Assembly (NCBI GenBank): GCA_018524725.1
Contig: JAEUWP010000302.1
Span: 186,001 to 250,000, forward strand
DNA length: 64,000 nt
From: Podaxis mareebaensis
Taxonomy: Eukaryota; Basidiomycota; Agaricomycetes; Agaricales; Agaricaceae
Direction of reading: 5' to 3'
The position numbers and the translations under genes are program-made. Shown here piece by piece: positions 1 through 12,230 of this stretch. The number at the start of each line of letters is the position of its first letter. Positions within the stretch are counted from its first letter, which is position 1. The notes under the pieces were generated by a model. It made no database searches. It was not told where the DNA came from and saw only the letters and a program-made list of their open reading frames with translations.

Positions 1-1092
1 GTTTGCAAATCCCATGAGGATTGGGGTCTGATCGGCAGGTTACTTCCAGACATTCAGTCCTTATCAGGGGCATCGTGTATATTTCGCGGCCGCTACTACA
101 GGTTAGCCAAAATAAATGCCGTATTCGTGTTTCATTGTTATTTCCATTGCTCATAGTAACTGCGGTTTCCGGGCTTGTCTCGTTTCGAAACCAGCATTAT
201 CACCGTGTTGAAGTCGTCGTGTCATGATCTCGTTTGACTCGGTGTTTAAGAGGTGTAGAACGTACTCCACGGCTGTAGGAAAATGCTATGACAGTGGTTC
301 TCAAATTAACTGCACCTCTATCTTATTACATCTATTGGAGTCCCTTTTCCAGGCTCCGAAACGCACTCAATTGAGACACTATTTGTCACCCAGCGGATGC
401 AGAATTCGGAGTCACTCATGGACCTTGTATGCCATAACCGAGCGATATGGACATGGGAAGATCAGCCATGAAGACCTAGTCCATTTCCCTATCCGTGAGG
501 GTACCACGAGCAGCGGGGCCCTAATAACCTACATAGATATCACGAATATCTGGCATGTATGATAGTAGAAACTGTACGAGGACGTAGTATGTACCCATGA
601 GTAATTGGTACAAGAAGCATTCGGGTCCGTCGTATCGACCACATACCAATATACCTCGAAGCTGAGGTCATCCTCTTTGGTTCATTTCTATGGCGATTTC
701 GTCTTGGCGCGTTGACTTTGTATATATTGACAAATAGAAAAGTAGAGGGTTGGAGTCAGATATGTATCCGGGGCAAGATTCATATCTTTAGCTGCCATTA
801 AATTCTTTTGGGGTGTTAGTCAATGGGTTGTTCTGGCCACAAAAGGGGTTGCGGCTGAAGTGGGAACCAAGAGTTCTCACTAGCGCGCTTAGCGGTTATA
901 GCAGCACCTCATAATTCCAACGACAGGACACATTCACATGACTTGTGCTCAAGGATAGCTTGTGAGCTCTTTCTGGAAAGCTGGTGCCCTCGATCAGTGT
1001 CCTCATGCCTGCCAGGGATTTCATGTTTTATCACAAAATCGACACATACATACAGCCACCCAGTTAACCTCCAACAGCAATGACTCGGAGCT
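1..1092. other. No recognisable gene
   Basis: About 1.1 kb beyond the 3' end of the A49 gene. It holds only short open frames, the longest being 112 codons at 224-562 (+). None shows a motif, a plausible intron/exon pattern or a composition I recognise. I read it as intergenic, with part of the A49 3' UTR at its right edge. An exon of a gene starting left of the window cannot be excluded. Confidence 0.4.
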
Positions 1093-2819
1093 TCAATTCC
1101 TCCGTTTTTGCCTCGGTTTCGGAAACACCAGAGGGGCATTAAGAACAGCATACTTTGTATCACCAGGATCGGATACACCCAATCTTGCGCGCTCGCGTTC
1201 TCCCAATGTGGAAATTTTGCAGCCTAATGCAATTATAATAATATTAAAAATCGATCAGCGAAATGACTGGGTGGCGACTGGGGAGAGTTAATTACCGAGT
1301 GATCTGAATAGTTGGTTCACTCTGACGATGGCATTAGTGAGATGTAGGATTCTGGTAGAATATGGACGACGTACTGGTCTTTTGACAGGCTGAGGTCATG
1401 ACTTAGCGTTTCGGTGTTAGTGGCAAAGTTGTCGAGCTTGAGACAGAGAGCAAAGATATTCGTGAGGAGAAGCGTTTTGGTTGCGCTTGTAGCTTGGTGG
1501 CTGGGTTTGGGAGGGACGTGAGTTAATATCACGAAAACCAGGAACATGGCGGGGAAATTGAGTAGTAACGTTGGTTACACGACAGGGTGATACTGACTTA
1601 GTGGACCCTCTTGCCTTCTCAGTAAAACGGGAGAGTAGGCCGTCAACCACGGTACCGGGGAGAGCAGTCAATCGGTCACGGATTTGATCGGCGTTGATGT
1701 CGCGTTTGCCGATTGCGTTGCGGAATGCGAAGAGTCCTGAGATGTAGAGGAGGAGTTTCCTGAAGGAGTCAAGTGAGATATTGTGTTGTTAAAGGGGTGG
1801 GTGAAAGGAGCCGGCATACAGATTCTTCTTGCGATCTTTGCCAGAGTTGGGTCGGCCCCAAATCCGCACGTGTGCGTTAATCCACTGGGAGCGAGAATGG
1901 GGCAAAAGCGCGATCCTTTCCCTATCAGTGGACGCTTCATCGAATGCACTGAGAGAAAGAGCTTTCCATTCGTTCTCGGGGATGATGCCGTGGAGAGGGT
2001 AGGCTTCATCGGGGTTAGTCGCGGTGGCGGAGAAGGGTGGTATGAGCCTGTTGGTGTCCGCGATTTCTTTGGCCTCCCCTGGAGATCGTAAGCAAAAGAG
2101 TAAATTTATGCGAAGCACCGAGAGAAGAAAGATGGACCTGCGGTCATTAGCCCCTCTGCACCCTTCTCTATGCCATCCATAACATAGTCCATGACGCCTT
2201 CCATAGCAGCGACATCGACTTTATTGCGTTCCTGAGCGCGGATAGCAGCCTTGGCCTTTTTAGTACCAAAGGTTTCACCAAGCGTTGTGCGCGCCTGTTG
2301 ATACTGAGTTGTAGAGGGTGCCTCAGAGGTCTGTATGGACTTTAGGGCTTTGACAGTTCGTTGGAGAATCTGGGGTGGTTTAGAGGACGGTAGAAGAGAT
2401 ATAGCGCCTGTACGTTTGTTGTGGAGAGCAATAATATAACTACGGACGTTGTTATTAAAATTTCTGGATCAAGAAGAGGACGAGGACGCACCGGCAGCCT
2501 GATTCTGCAGCTCTTCTGCTTTCCTCTTCGTTGGTCACAAATTCTACCTGATCAGTTTCTCCTGCTATAATTACATTGTCTGCGTCGTCGCCTTCGCCTG
2601 GTCGCGACTTTTTCCGTGCATAGGGTTTGAAGGAAATTGATGCGGGCGGTTGTACGGCAGGGTAGACAACTGGGTGATTGTGAGCTTGAGAGTAGATGTC
2701 TTCGGGAGTTACAGACCTAGAACAGGACCCGGGTTGTGCTCTGAGGAGGCAGAAACGGTGATTGTGGGCGGTTCTTGGTCTCTTTTTCGCTTTTTGGAGG
2801 TAGATTTCTGGTCGGCCAT
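1093..2819 (-). CDS. RPA49: RNA polymerase I subunit A49 (RPA49/POLR1E-like)
   Basis: Subunit of RNA polymerase I, which transcribes rRNA genes in the nucleolus; A49 with A34.5 forms a TFIIF/TFIIE-like module. I read eight exons. The N-terminal dimerisation part carries GETDQVEF, then a Cys-Arg-Tyr followed by LHNKRTGAISL and TVKALKSIQ. A central linker contains YPLHGIIPENEWKAL. The C-terminal tandem winged-helix part contains LLLYISGLFAFRNA, FALCLKLDNFATNTETL and FRSLGCK, and ends in a basic tail (KPRQKRRN). The start is an ATG followed by a Lys-rich MADQKSTSKKRKR. The last two exons need introns near 1105-1400 to reach the FRSLGCK motif and the stop at 1093-1095; without them the frame stops early at 1317. 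It is divergent from SET2. Identity is strong; exact splice sites are inferred by eye. Confidence 0.88.
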
Positions 2820-3194
2820 GGTGGAGAGGGTCAAGATCAGTTCACAATCGTCGCTTCATCACATACCCCCAGCATCCAACATCCTGGGTATGTCGTCTGC
2901 GTATTCTTCTACGACCACGGACTAATCATATTCTACATATAGCTTGTGCACGCCAGCATCGTAGTTCCATTGGTGGTGATAGCTTCGGTTTGTCAGAACA
3001 TTATCGCCAAAGACGCAGACTCTCGGTGGATGCTGTTGCTGTTGCTCATCGTGCCCAACTCTATTCACTTCAAGCAAGAGTAGCGTGGAAAGCATTTTTA
3101 GACGCTGTTGAGCGCAAGCAACGTCCGACGGGCCGCACCCAACATCAGCCAGGTCGCTCAGGTTCCTAACTTTGTCTCTTCACCACCACCTACC
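2820..3194. promoter_or_regulatory. Divergent promoter region, A49 / SET2
   Basis: A 375 bp gap between two start codons pointing away from each other, so it must hold both promoters and 5' leaders. I see no TATA box or other motif I can name. An open frame covers its right part, upstream of the SET2 ATG, but contains no ATG of its own. Confidence 0.5.
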
Positions 3195-6100
3195 ATGGTC
3201 AAGGACGAGGAGGACCTCTTTCCACCCAACCTCGCCTCTCCCCCAACATCCAACTACTCGCCTATGGATGTCGATACCAAGTCTGAGCAAGATCATGTCC
3301 ATACTGGCTCGCCATCTCAGTCACCAACCCTTGATGTTCCCCAGAAGGCCCAACTCTCACCTACCCCTACCCCTCCCCCACAGTCCGTCCAAGATGGCCA
3401 AACAACGAATGGAACGACATCCAAGGCCTCTACACCACCTCTTAAGCAGCTGAAGAAGTCGCCATCGAGCACACCACAGCTCATTGCAGATCTGCCTGTA
3501 GCACGCCAAGAGGCTCTGGCTACGTTTAACGAGATTCCCGACAATAACTACCAATACAAGACACTCGGTCGTTCTCGCGAGCTTCTTGAGAGTATGACGT
3601 GTGATTGTACCTATGAACATGGTTAGTTTCGTCGTTTGAGTTTCACAAGGGGTTGTCTCTAGTGGCCCTCCTCCCAGACGTTGCTGTAGAATCACATTAC
3701 ACCTCTCACAATTTGTCTTACAGGTGTCGATAGCGAGGATATGGCATGCGGACCATATTCCGACTGCATTAACCGCCTCACGCAAGTCGAATGTCTGCCA
3801 GGAGACTGTCGGTGTCGGAATTATTGTCAAAACCAACGGTGGGTTTTTCTCACATTGCCCCTGCTTGTCGTTTTGACTCAACTATCCTAGATTTCAGCGG
3901 AAGGAATATGCCAACATCGAAATTGTATTGACGGAAAAGAAGGGATATGGGCTTAGAGCTGAGGAGGATCTCCCCAAGTGCGTGTATGAGTCATCTCTCT
4001 TGCCACCGGGCCCATTAACACGTTTTAATGTGTGAAGGGATACCTTCATATACGAATACGTCGGTGATGTTGTCAATCCTGCCTCGTTCAAGAAGCGTAT
4101 GCGTGAATATGCTCAGGAGGGCATTCAACATTTTTACTTCATGATGTTGCAGAAAGACGAGGTGTGTGGCCCCTTAGTCGTGCTCTACTGTCGTTTTCAA
4201 TTGCCCACGCATAAAGTTCATCGATGCGACAAAAAGTGGTGGAATCGGGCGATTCGCGAATCACAGCTGTAACCCAAACTGTTACGTCGCCAAATGGACA
4301 GTCGGAGAGAAAGTGCGGATGGGCATCTTTGCGAAACGGTTGATCAGGAAACATGAGGAGTTGACGTTCAACTATAACGTTGATCGATATGGGTGAGCTT
4401 GCCTTGCTCTGCCTCTGTCGAGGTCATGGTTTCTCAACGGTTGGGGACTGCAGGCATCAAGCACAGACTTGTTACTGCGGTGAACCCAACTGTGTCGGGT
4501 ATATTGGTGGCAAGACGCAAACCGAGTTCGCTGCTATGGATGATTTATATCTTGATGGTGAGTTTAGCTTCTTTGGTACTGCAAGAATGTTACCTATCGT
4601 ATTGGCAGCGCTTGGTATCACAGACGAGAATGAGTTGATGGAACTCAAGGGAACAAAGAAGAGGAGAGGCAAAAAGATCGACGATCCTGACTTTATGGTA
4701 TGTCGTGGCATTGCTTCGCAGAACGCGCCTGAGCTAAGTATGGTATTGCAGCCGACCATGAAACCCGTCATTGAGAAGGATATACCGAAGGTCGTGCAAG
4801 CCATTCGTCAGACTACGAGTCGGAAGATGCTGTACAAGATTTTGACACGTATAAAGGCGAGCTATATCTTGGAATACGGGTTGGGTCTGAGTCTTACCAG
4901 GTTTGCAGATCACGGAAGACCAAGCTGCTTTGAGACAGCTTATGCGGTTACGCGGGTATTCTCTCATGACGAACGTGCTTAACGACTATAAGGAGGATCT
5001 GGAAATTGTTCTTCTGGTGAGTGGCTATGTCCGGGCGGTCAGGAATATCGGCTGAGGGGGTCCATATGCAGGCGTTAGAGTGTATGGAGACGTGGCCATT
5101 AATGAACAAGAATAAGGTGGAGGACTCCCAGGTGTATCTCCCTGTGGAGGAATTCGCCCAACTGGAAGATGAGAGGGTTAAGACGGCGGCCCAGAAGGTG
5201 TGTCCATATCTTTCCCTGTACGACGATTTCCTTCTTTGACACCCCGTCATAGTTGCTCAATCATTGGAATAACTTACCAACATACAATCGAATACCGAAA
5301 CGTTTAATAACTGTATGTGTCCGTCCCATATATGCACTTTAATACGGCTTACAATGAAATTAAGGCAGTTGAAGTTGGTGACGACCCTTCTAAGTCAGCC
5401 TTCTACAACGATGACGAGGACGAGTTCTCTCGCCGTGAACAAGAGATCAAGCGCGCGCGTATGGAAGAAGAGCAAGCTGCCCTCCAACGTCTCCAACTTC
5501 GCGTCAAAGCAGCCCAACAAAAACAACAACAATCCGAACCCCATGGTTCATGGCAATCCTCATCCCAGAACCCCAACAACCCGAGCAACCTCAACATGCC
5601 GCACCTCAGCGTACCGCCACTACCCTCCCTCTCTGTACTTGATCCAAAAGAACGTCGTCGACGACACCTCCAAGAACAGCAAAGAATCCAAGCCATAATC
5701 ACATCCGTTGCAGAGGAAACAGCCCGGAAGGAGGCTCTTGCGCTAGCGGAGGCGGCGGAGAGGAAGGTAAAGGAGGAAACCGCTGCTAGTGCGAATGCTG
5801 TAAAGAGGAAGGACAAGGACAAGGACAAGGACAAGGAGCGAAGGCATAAGAAGTTGACTCCGGAGGAGAAAGCGGCGAAGGAGGCCAGTAAGGAGAAGAG
5901 GTTGATTAAGCTTGTGGGGGCTGTTGTTGTGAAGAGTATGAGCAAGTATGCGAAGGTGCTTGGGAAGGATGATTTTAAGAAGTATGCCAAGGAGGTAAGT
6001 TGGCCTACTTATCCAGTGCTACGCGTGCTGAGGGGTTTGGTGGAATAGTTGACGCACTTGATTGCGGACAAGGAGAAAAAGTCGGCAAGTTATAAGGAAA

Positions 6101-6642
6101 ACCGATTAGAAGCACTCTCGGAGGAGAAAGTGGCTAAGATCAAGAAGTTCTGCAAAGATTACATAGCGAAACTTCTGCGGAAGCTCGAGAAATCAGGAAA
6201 AATTCACAGACACGGGTCATCATCGTCCAAGTCAAATGGTCATGGGCACCATGCGACTCCGTCAACGTCGGTCAACACCCCTAACAGCGGAGATGGAGAC
6301 GATGGAGAGGGAATGGAGATGTCCGTGGAGGAGGCAATGGATTTGGAAGCCGATGATGACGCAGGATATAACGAAGAAGATACGTATGATGCTGGAGGTG
6401 CAGACGAGGGTGATACTTATGATTATGAGAAGGCCAAGTCGAGTCCAGCTTTCGCACCTGTGCCGACGTCTTCATCAACCAGTACGAGTGCATACCCTCA
6501 GAGACGACCAGGTCCGGATGATTCCAACGGTGACGCATCCCCATCCAACAACGGGAGGGACGTCGGGAGGCTCTTGGGGGAACGTCTACCGGATTGGTCG
6601 AAGCCTGGATCAGTTTATGACTTCAAGCCAGATTGGGGTTAA
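3195..6642 (+). CDS. SET2: SET2 histone H3 lysine-36 methyltransferase
   Basis: Methylates H3K36 during RNA polymerase II elongation, in the nucleus. Order of parts: a disordered Pro/Ser-rich N-terminus; AWS domain with a Cys-rich run ([22 protein letters not shown]); SET domain with [31 protein letters not shown] and [12 protein letters not shown]; post-[17 protein letters not shown]; a middle helical part; a Lys/Glu-rich stretch with repeated KD; an SRI-type domain ([20 protein letters not shown] onward) that would bind the phosphorylated polymerase II CTD; and an acidic tail. Many introns of about 50-100 nt interrupt it, for example 3622-3723 and 3839-3890. I chose the ATG at 3195 because the open frame extending upstream of it begins only with TTG. 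I did not find the WW domain present in yeast Set2. Confidence 0.92.
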
Positions 6643-7339
6643 CCATTTTCTGGCTGTCCAGCGGCTGCTTTGCGTGTCTCCCGGTTTTTCCTTTCTAGAG
6701 GTACTCTTGTGGTTTTTCTGACCCTTTCTAATTCGGGAGTGGAAGTAATTGTAGTCTGTGTACTTTGGTACTAATGGTTTCGGGCGGAACCCATATTTAA
6801 ATTGTACTGTTTATCTTATTGTCAATTCAATGGTTTTCCGGAAATTTTCTTCCGACTTAAGTGAGCGCAATAACTGTAGAAACTGGTTAACAAGGGTAGA
6901 GGCACGAATAAGCAAGAACACAATAGCCTTATGCAAGTATAAAGAGTGTGTACATGACCAAAATCCAAGTCGAAGACAGTGTTAATGTTACAAAAGATGC
7001 GGGTGGAGGATGTGTGAAGACAATCTAGTGTGTACGAGATGGTCCGTGAACAAACAAAGACGTACATGGCGCATGACAACGGAAGATAAATGAGGGTCAA
7101 GAAAGAAAATCTATCGGATCTGGTTCACCGTCCGAAGCATACATATCCTGCCTCGCCTGAAGTTTCCGTTTTACATGGGCCGGAATGCTAGGGCCTTTCT
7201 TTGCGCGGGGTTTTCTCTGTGAAGTCGCGTTGGTACACAAGCAAGATCAGTGGAGTTGAGAAAAAACACACTTTAGCGGGGACACTGCCTGCTGGCTTTG
7301 CAGTTGCCGCATTCTCTTTCCGTTTCCTAGAAACAGTTT
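6643..7339. other. Convergent 3' intergenic region
   Basis: About 700 bp between the stop codons of SET2 (+) and the disordered protein (-). It should contain both 3' UTRs and polyadenylation regions. I see no credible coding frame, RNA gene or repeat. Confidence 0.5.
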
Positions 7340-9043
7340 TCAGAGCCCTACATTAGCAAGATTGGGAACAATTCCCTCGGCAACGAGTGAAACAAACACC
7401 CACGGAGGTTTCTGCTGTTCCTTGACCTCAGATTTCCTAGCCAAGCTGGATTTGGATAGATCCGTGTCGTCCTCCGGAGCTACTGGGATGTCCTTTGGCT
7501 GTAACACGTCTTTGGGCGGATTTCTTGACCCTGTTTTGAGTCTCTTGATGCGTGTTTCTACGGAGTGCTGTCCTCCCTCAGTTTCAGCCTGTAGACGGGA
7601 TCCTTTCTTTTTTGTGTTCCTCACTGTCTTGGATTCGTGGTCATTGCCAGTGTCGTTAGAGTTGGAAGACATCGAGGAATTGACAGGTTCGGCCTTCTTG
7701 GAAGTATGTTTCGCCTCAGTAGCTTCCAGATCCTCCTCTGCGGGTCGCTTCCTTAGGGCAGTAGCACGGTTAATGGCATCCGCTATGGATCGGCTGGTAG
7801 AACTGGTTCCCGAGGAGCCGACGAGCTTGGATTCTTGCTGCCGGTCTCCATCTGCTTTCGGGTCGGAACCTGACTTGGGAAGGGCTTGTCGTTTTTGCGG
7901 TCGTGGTTCATCCTCTGTATTGACGGATTCAGCCTTGCGTTTTGTTGCTTTAGCTCTTGTTGGTCGTGCCAGTGGATCGCCAGAAGAGCCACCTGCCCCT
8001 TCCGTGGCGATGGGTTTGGGTTTTCCTGAACCTTCGGCGGCCTTTAGTCTCGAGTTCTCGTTGTCTGACTCCAGGGCTTGCCGTTTAGTCTTGGAAGCCG
8101 ATTTCTTGTGCTCCATGCTGTTTGACGTTTTTTGCTCAGCCAGAATAGGCGAAGGAGGTTGTATAGCAGCATTGTCCTTGGTTGTTTTGATTTTCTTGGA
8201 TTTGGACGGAGAATCTTCTGTGAATTCATCATCCTCCGCGTCTGGGGCAACAGAACTCAGTAAGAGTGGCTGCAAGTCAGAGACCCACTCACCTTGTTTC
8301 TTCCGCTTTCCTTTGGGTCTGCTTCCTCGAAGTTTGGTTGCTGGATCGGCGCCTTCGTTGGCAGGGCCGTTATCAGTGGTCGTTTTCGTCGTCCGTCGCG
8401 AGGTCTTAGTTACGCCCTTCCTTGGTGCAGCCTTCTTGGCCCTGGGTCTGGGCTTCGGCTTATTGACACTCGTATCATCCACCCCCGCGGCCTGCTTCCG
8501 TTTTCCTTTGGGTCGCCTGTCTCGCGGTTTGGAGCCTGTTTGAGCCATCAGGAATGTTGTAGAAAGAGATGTATGAGAACCTCTCCCTCACATATATCTT
8601 TCTCAGGTGGCTCTTCTGTATCTGGAAGTAGTACATCCGGATCAATGACGCGTGGAACCAAACAACTCACCAGGCGCAGCCATGCTCTTACGAGCCGACG
8701 TCCGTGCATTAACCTTTGATGTAACAAGCTTTCCTGAGGCATTCAATGTTGCTGTCTTCTTCTTGGGCGATATGGAACGGCTTCTTGAACGGCCTCGAGC
8801 TTTTGCGGGAGACCGGCGATGAGTGGCTTTACATAGTATATCGAACAGATTGTTGTTCCTGTTTTCGGGACGGAATATGCTAAGAGACATAATCAGATAT
8901 ATTGGTCCCTAATGAAGCATTCTCTGAAAATCATACCCGCCTCGATCGCGTAAACGGGATTGTTGACGTTCCAATCGTTTGGCCCTGCTTTCCTCAACAT
9001 TCAATGACTTAAGGTTGTGGGTGGCGGGTAAGGGAGTTTCCAT
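7340..9043 (-). CDS. Hypothetical basic, intrinsically disordered protein
   Basis: Not recognised. The likely start at 9043 gives METPLPATHNLKSLNVEES followed by an Arg-rich helix (RAKRLERQQSRLRDRGG). An intron of about 60 nt leads to a SPxK/RSRSRS-type basic segment (about 8690-8890). A further intron (about 8530-8678) joins an exon rich in Lys, Arg, Ser, Pro and Glu. That exon repeats RPKGKRK twice (RRPKGKRK and SRPKGKRK) and contains several KKxK clusters suggesting nuclear localisation. A probable in-frame 54 nt intron with a GTGAGT donor lies near 8240-8293. The conserved-looking N-terminus plus disordered body suggests a chromatin or kinetochore protein, but no domain proves it. The long antisense open frame here is a composition artefact. 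Confidence 0.65.
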
Positions 9044-9319
9044 GGTAGAGTGGCTTTCTTTCCCTGGCTAGGGCTTGGAGAAGGAGGTATCGTGATAGAA
9101 TCCTGAAGCCGTTTGCAGACGGCGTAGTTGTAGTAGCAGCGGCGCGAAGGACAAAACGGGACAACACGTGATGACGCGACCTCCATGGTGTGACCTCCGG
9201 ATCATGGCGGGCCGCAATGTTAAAGTCCTCATGATATTCCTTGCCTTCGTTCTGTGCATTATGACTTTGATTGACTGGCAAGTGGAAGAGTATGGACTTC
9301 CTCCAACATCCATTTACCT

Positions 9320-9608
9320 TGCAATACCATGGTTACTGCGGATCTTAGTGGATTAGACTCTCCTTCAACTCCCTGGGGCCCTGTATTTTGTTCTATCTTT
9401 TCTAAATCTTATTTCCTTCGCACTGTTCTCCTTTTCCAGTCCATGTTATGGACTTTATCCGATGTCTGGTTAACTCACAATGCCATGGTTACAAGCTTGG
9501 GTTCTGTGGATCTTGGTGGATTAGACTTTCCCTGGACTTCCATGGGACCATTTATTTTGCTTTATCTTCTCCCAATCCTATTTCCTCTGTGCCGTCTCTT
9601 TCCTCCAG
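9320..9608. repeat. Imperfect direct duplication, about 168 bp offset
   Basis: Two copies, about 9320-9439 and 9484-9608, share CCATGGTTAC, GTGGATCTTGGTGGATTAGA (first copy GCGGATCTTAGTGGATTAGA), a following ATTTTG and a TTATCTT..CCTATTTCCT-type stretch, and both end in TTCC(T)CCAG. Matching blocks keep an offset close to 168 bp. The copies differ at many sites, so the duplication is old. They lie in AT-rich sequence just left of an LTR-like element and may belong to the same repeat family. Confidence 0.6.
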
Positions 9609-9759
9609 TCTACCATATTCAGTTTTTAGCTTGTCCTGCTTATCTTGTACCACTCTGATTATCCATTGATGATCATTCCATTGAAGAAACATGTGACCCT
9701 ATGAATCACATGATCAAGATCATGTGAACAGATGACATTATCAAATCTAATTAGGAATA

Positions 9760-10110
9760 TGTAAGGCCTCCAGGGCCTTACAAGGGTGTTGAGAGTCTTA
9801 GATTATTGTGTCCAAGTGCATAAGACCAGTTATATAGGTTCTGGCTACATAAACATAGGGCAAGTTGACGAAGATAAAGACCTAAGAGAAAAGCCACGAA
9901 AATCGATGGCTCATTGAGCCCATCACTACTGTGGGAAAAGCTGACCTAAGCGTCCCTACAGAAATTATCACAAATGAAAATAATTCCCCGCACTAGTGAA
10001 GCTATTGTATTCATTCATCCTTACTTTCTCTATCTACCTCACATCATCCCAGCCGTTGTTTAATATGAAATTGCCCATGGACTCTACTCTTGTAAGGGTG
10101 TACCCTTACA
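9760..10110. mobile_element. Possible solo LTR or MITE-like element bounded by TGTAAGG hairpins
   Basis: A 351 bp AT-rich segment that begins with TGTAAGGCC(tccag)GGCCTTACA and ends with TGTAAGGGTGTACCCTTACA, both near-perfect small palindromes. The outer ends are TG..CA with inverted TGTAAGG/CCTTACA termini, as in many LTRs. I found no obvious target-site duplication directly at these boundaries and no second copy in the window, so the true borders and class are uncertain. A short non-autonomous DNA element is the alternative. Confidence 0.4.
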
Positions 10111-10952
10111 TTTTCTAATTATTATTTATGTTATCTTATAATTTCTATTATCCGCCATTATTCTCCACCTAATATCTCACTTTGCATCTATTTATCTATT
10201 ACTCCATCATTGTATTACTAATCACATGTCTTTATGGGATGCTCGGTTGACTCCAATGGACAAGTGACCTTGGCTTGTGCCACAGTTCCAATAAACAGGT
10301 TCAAATTACTTGGTGTGAGCATGAGGTCTCTCTGGTAAAACATATAACTTCACAACTCTTGACATGTAGAAGTTATCCACTATGAACCTGGCAGTGACCA
10401 CCCACCATCATTCCCTCTTCCCTGTTGGTATTGCTATGTAAATACCACCCATCATGAAATCTTTGGCTGGGTTCCAGGATAATAAGGGTCAATAGAAGCC
10501 TTCTGGCTAGGCCTATGGCAGTAGTTGAGCCCACATTATAATCAGACACCTATCTTAATTAGCATCCGAAATAGCAATGCAGTTACCTCTTTAGGGTACA
10601 AAGAACTGAAACAGCTGATTGCGACCTTGGCCAATGAGCTTACATTTTTCAGGACAACGGGGCTGAACTCCTTGTGTACCTTTCTCACTCCTTACATCCT
10701 TGGCCTAAAGAACCATTCAATGATTGGTTGGCACCCCCATATTTTTCCTGTGAAAATCCGACTCCTCACAGGGTCCTACTCAGGCATGGTGGTAATGGAA
10801 ACCTGGGTACTCGATTGTCACCGCCGGTCCTGGAATTCACTGTTCCCTTCGCTGCAGGAACAATAATAATACATGGGAAGAACGAGAGTCGAAGGTGAGG
10901 TTATAATGCTTCCCGTGAGCTAAGCAGCACACCATCAAGGGAATTCGGAGCT

Positions 10953-11123
10953 ATGCCAAAGCATCAGATCCCAGGACGGTATACCGTTTTCAGCGAGAAA
11001 GAAGGGGCGTATTCTATCAAAGAAGAGAAGCTGAGTTACCGAGATGTGAGACTGGTCCAGTCAGCAACATGTCGATGCGACCCTGATAACTGTCCAAATG
11101 TCTATTGGCTGCGCGAGCTTTGA
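10953..11123 (+). CDS. Possible small Cys-containing ORF (56 aa)
   Basis: A short open frame beginning MPKHQIPGRYTVFSEKEG and ending with a Cys-rich stretch CRCDPDNCPNVYWLREL. The composition is protein-like (mixed charge, CxC-x4-C), unlike the surrounding AT-rich DNA. It could be a real small protein, an exon, or the remnant of a zinc-finger segment of a transposon protein. I see no supporting promoter or splice context. Confidence 0.25.
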   Translation: MPKHQIPGRYTVFSEKEGAYSIKEEKLSYRDVRLVQSATCRCDPDNCPNVYWLREL

Positions 11124-11867
11124 ATCACCGGGAGGAGTTAAGGAGATATTAATGTTTTTTTTTTTACCTGATGTGCCAGATCGGAAAGAAGACAGGGAAT
11201 GACTATTAACTACGGGACCGGTGAGAGAATGTTAGAGCACAATATGGAGTCCCCATATCGGCGCGGCCTAATGCTTTACAGTACGATGATTTTGAGTTGT
11301 TGCTAATACGCGGGGCGAAAAAGTGCGACGTATGTTCGTAAGTACCTCAGGTTCGACGCCTCGAGGTTGTCTGTTGTAATATGGCGTCTACTCAACGTCC
11401 GGGCGCCTCATTCTTTGGGGTGTCCTCATTGGACAGTCTGAGGCATAAACATACCGTCTTACCCGAGAGAAGCAGTAGGTCGAGATGCCGAAGTCCTCGC
11501 CGACCCCCCGCCCATTAGAACATAAGGAGATAAACTGGATTCTTGAAGGCAAATCTCAAGTACACCAGCTCATTTGACGACCAATCTACCTGTTCCCATA
11601 GGAGTCCACGTGCCAGCCTGAATGTTGTCGTCTGCCATCTACGTTCCAGCAAGTTGTCATTATCTCAGTCAACCATCCGGCTAAGCATATCTACCGAATA
11701 TCAAAACGATAGGATAGAGACGTATATCAAACAACACTGCCAGCAAGAGTATCAACTATCAAGCAAACACGAAACCATTTGACATGAGAGGAAAACTGTA
11801 ACTATACTATACACACCCTTTACACCTTCGCTTGAGCAACGGGCACGGAGTAAAGACACACATTACG

Positions 11868-12230
11868 CTATTCTCGCACTGGTACAACGAAGGCAGGAAA
11901 TGGGAAAGTAACAGACAAATGAGCACACGGAATGAACGCCACAAAATGGAATGCATCGGCATGCGGGATGGGCTTCACGAGACGTTTTTCCCCTCCCCCT
12001 TTGACGAATTTGTCCCAACATCCCCATACGATCCGACTTATCGCATCAAGAACCAACCCAATCGACGAAGCGACCGATCCAAGAAGTACAAAGAAGACCC
12101 GATACGGAAAGAAGATAAATAGACCCTCGAGTATCGAAGGGGTGGGAAATAATGAAATAAAGTAGAATAAAGCACCACTGAGAATTAAAACACACGAAAG
12201 ATACAACCGTCCCCAGGAGACAAAAGACAT
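11868..12230 (-). CDS. Possible small membrane protein ORF (120 aa)
   Basis: An ATG-initiated frame with two or three hydrophobic stretches (around residues 8-30, 32-50 and 55-70) and a polar C-terminus. It overlaps longer frames on the same strand that look spurious and sits downstream of the zinc-finger gene. The hydrophobicity may only reflect a T-rich strand. I do not recognise the sequence. Confidence 0.15.
   Translation of the reverse strand: MSFVSWGRLYLSCVLILSGALFYFISLFPTPSILEGLFIFFPYRVFFVLLGSVASSIGLVLDAISRIVWGCWDKFVKGGGEKRLVKPIPHADAFHFVAFIPCAHLSVTFPFPAFVVPVRE

Noticed and set aside
5403..5990. 195-codon minus-strand frame
   Set aside because: Antisense of the SET2 Lys/Glu-rich segment; composition artefact (long Ser/Leu runs).
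7362..8543. 393-codon open frame on the plus strand
   Set aside because: It is exactly antisense to the Lys/Ser-rich exon of the disordered protein. Its Leu/Ser/Phe/Val composition mirrors the repetitive codons of the sense strand, and it has no domain.
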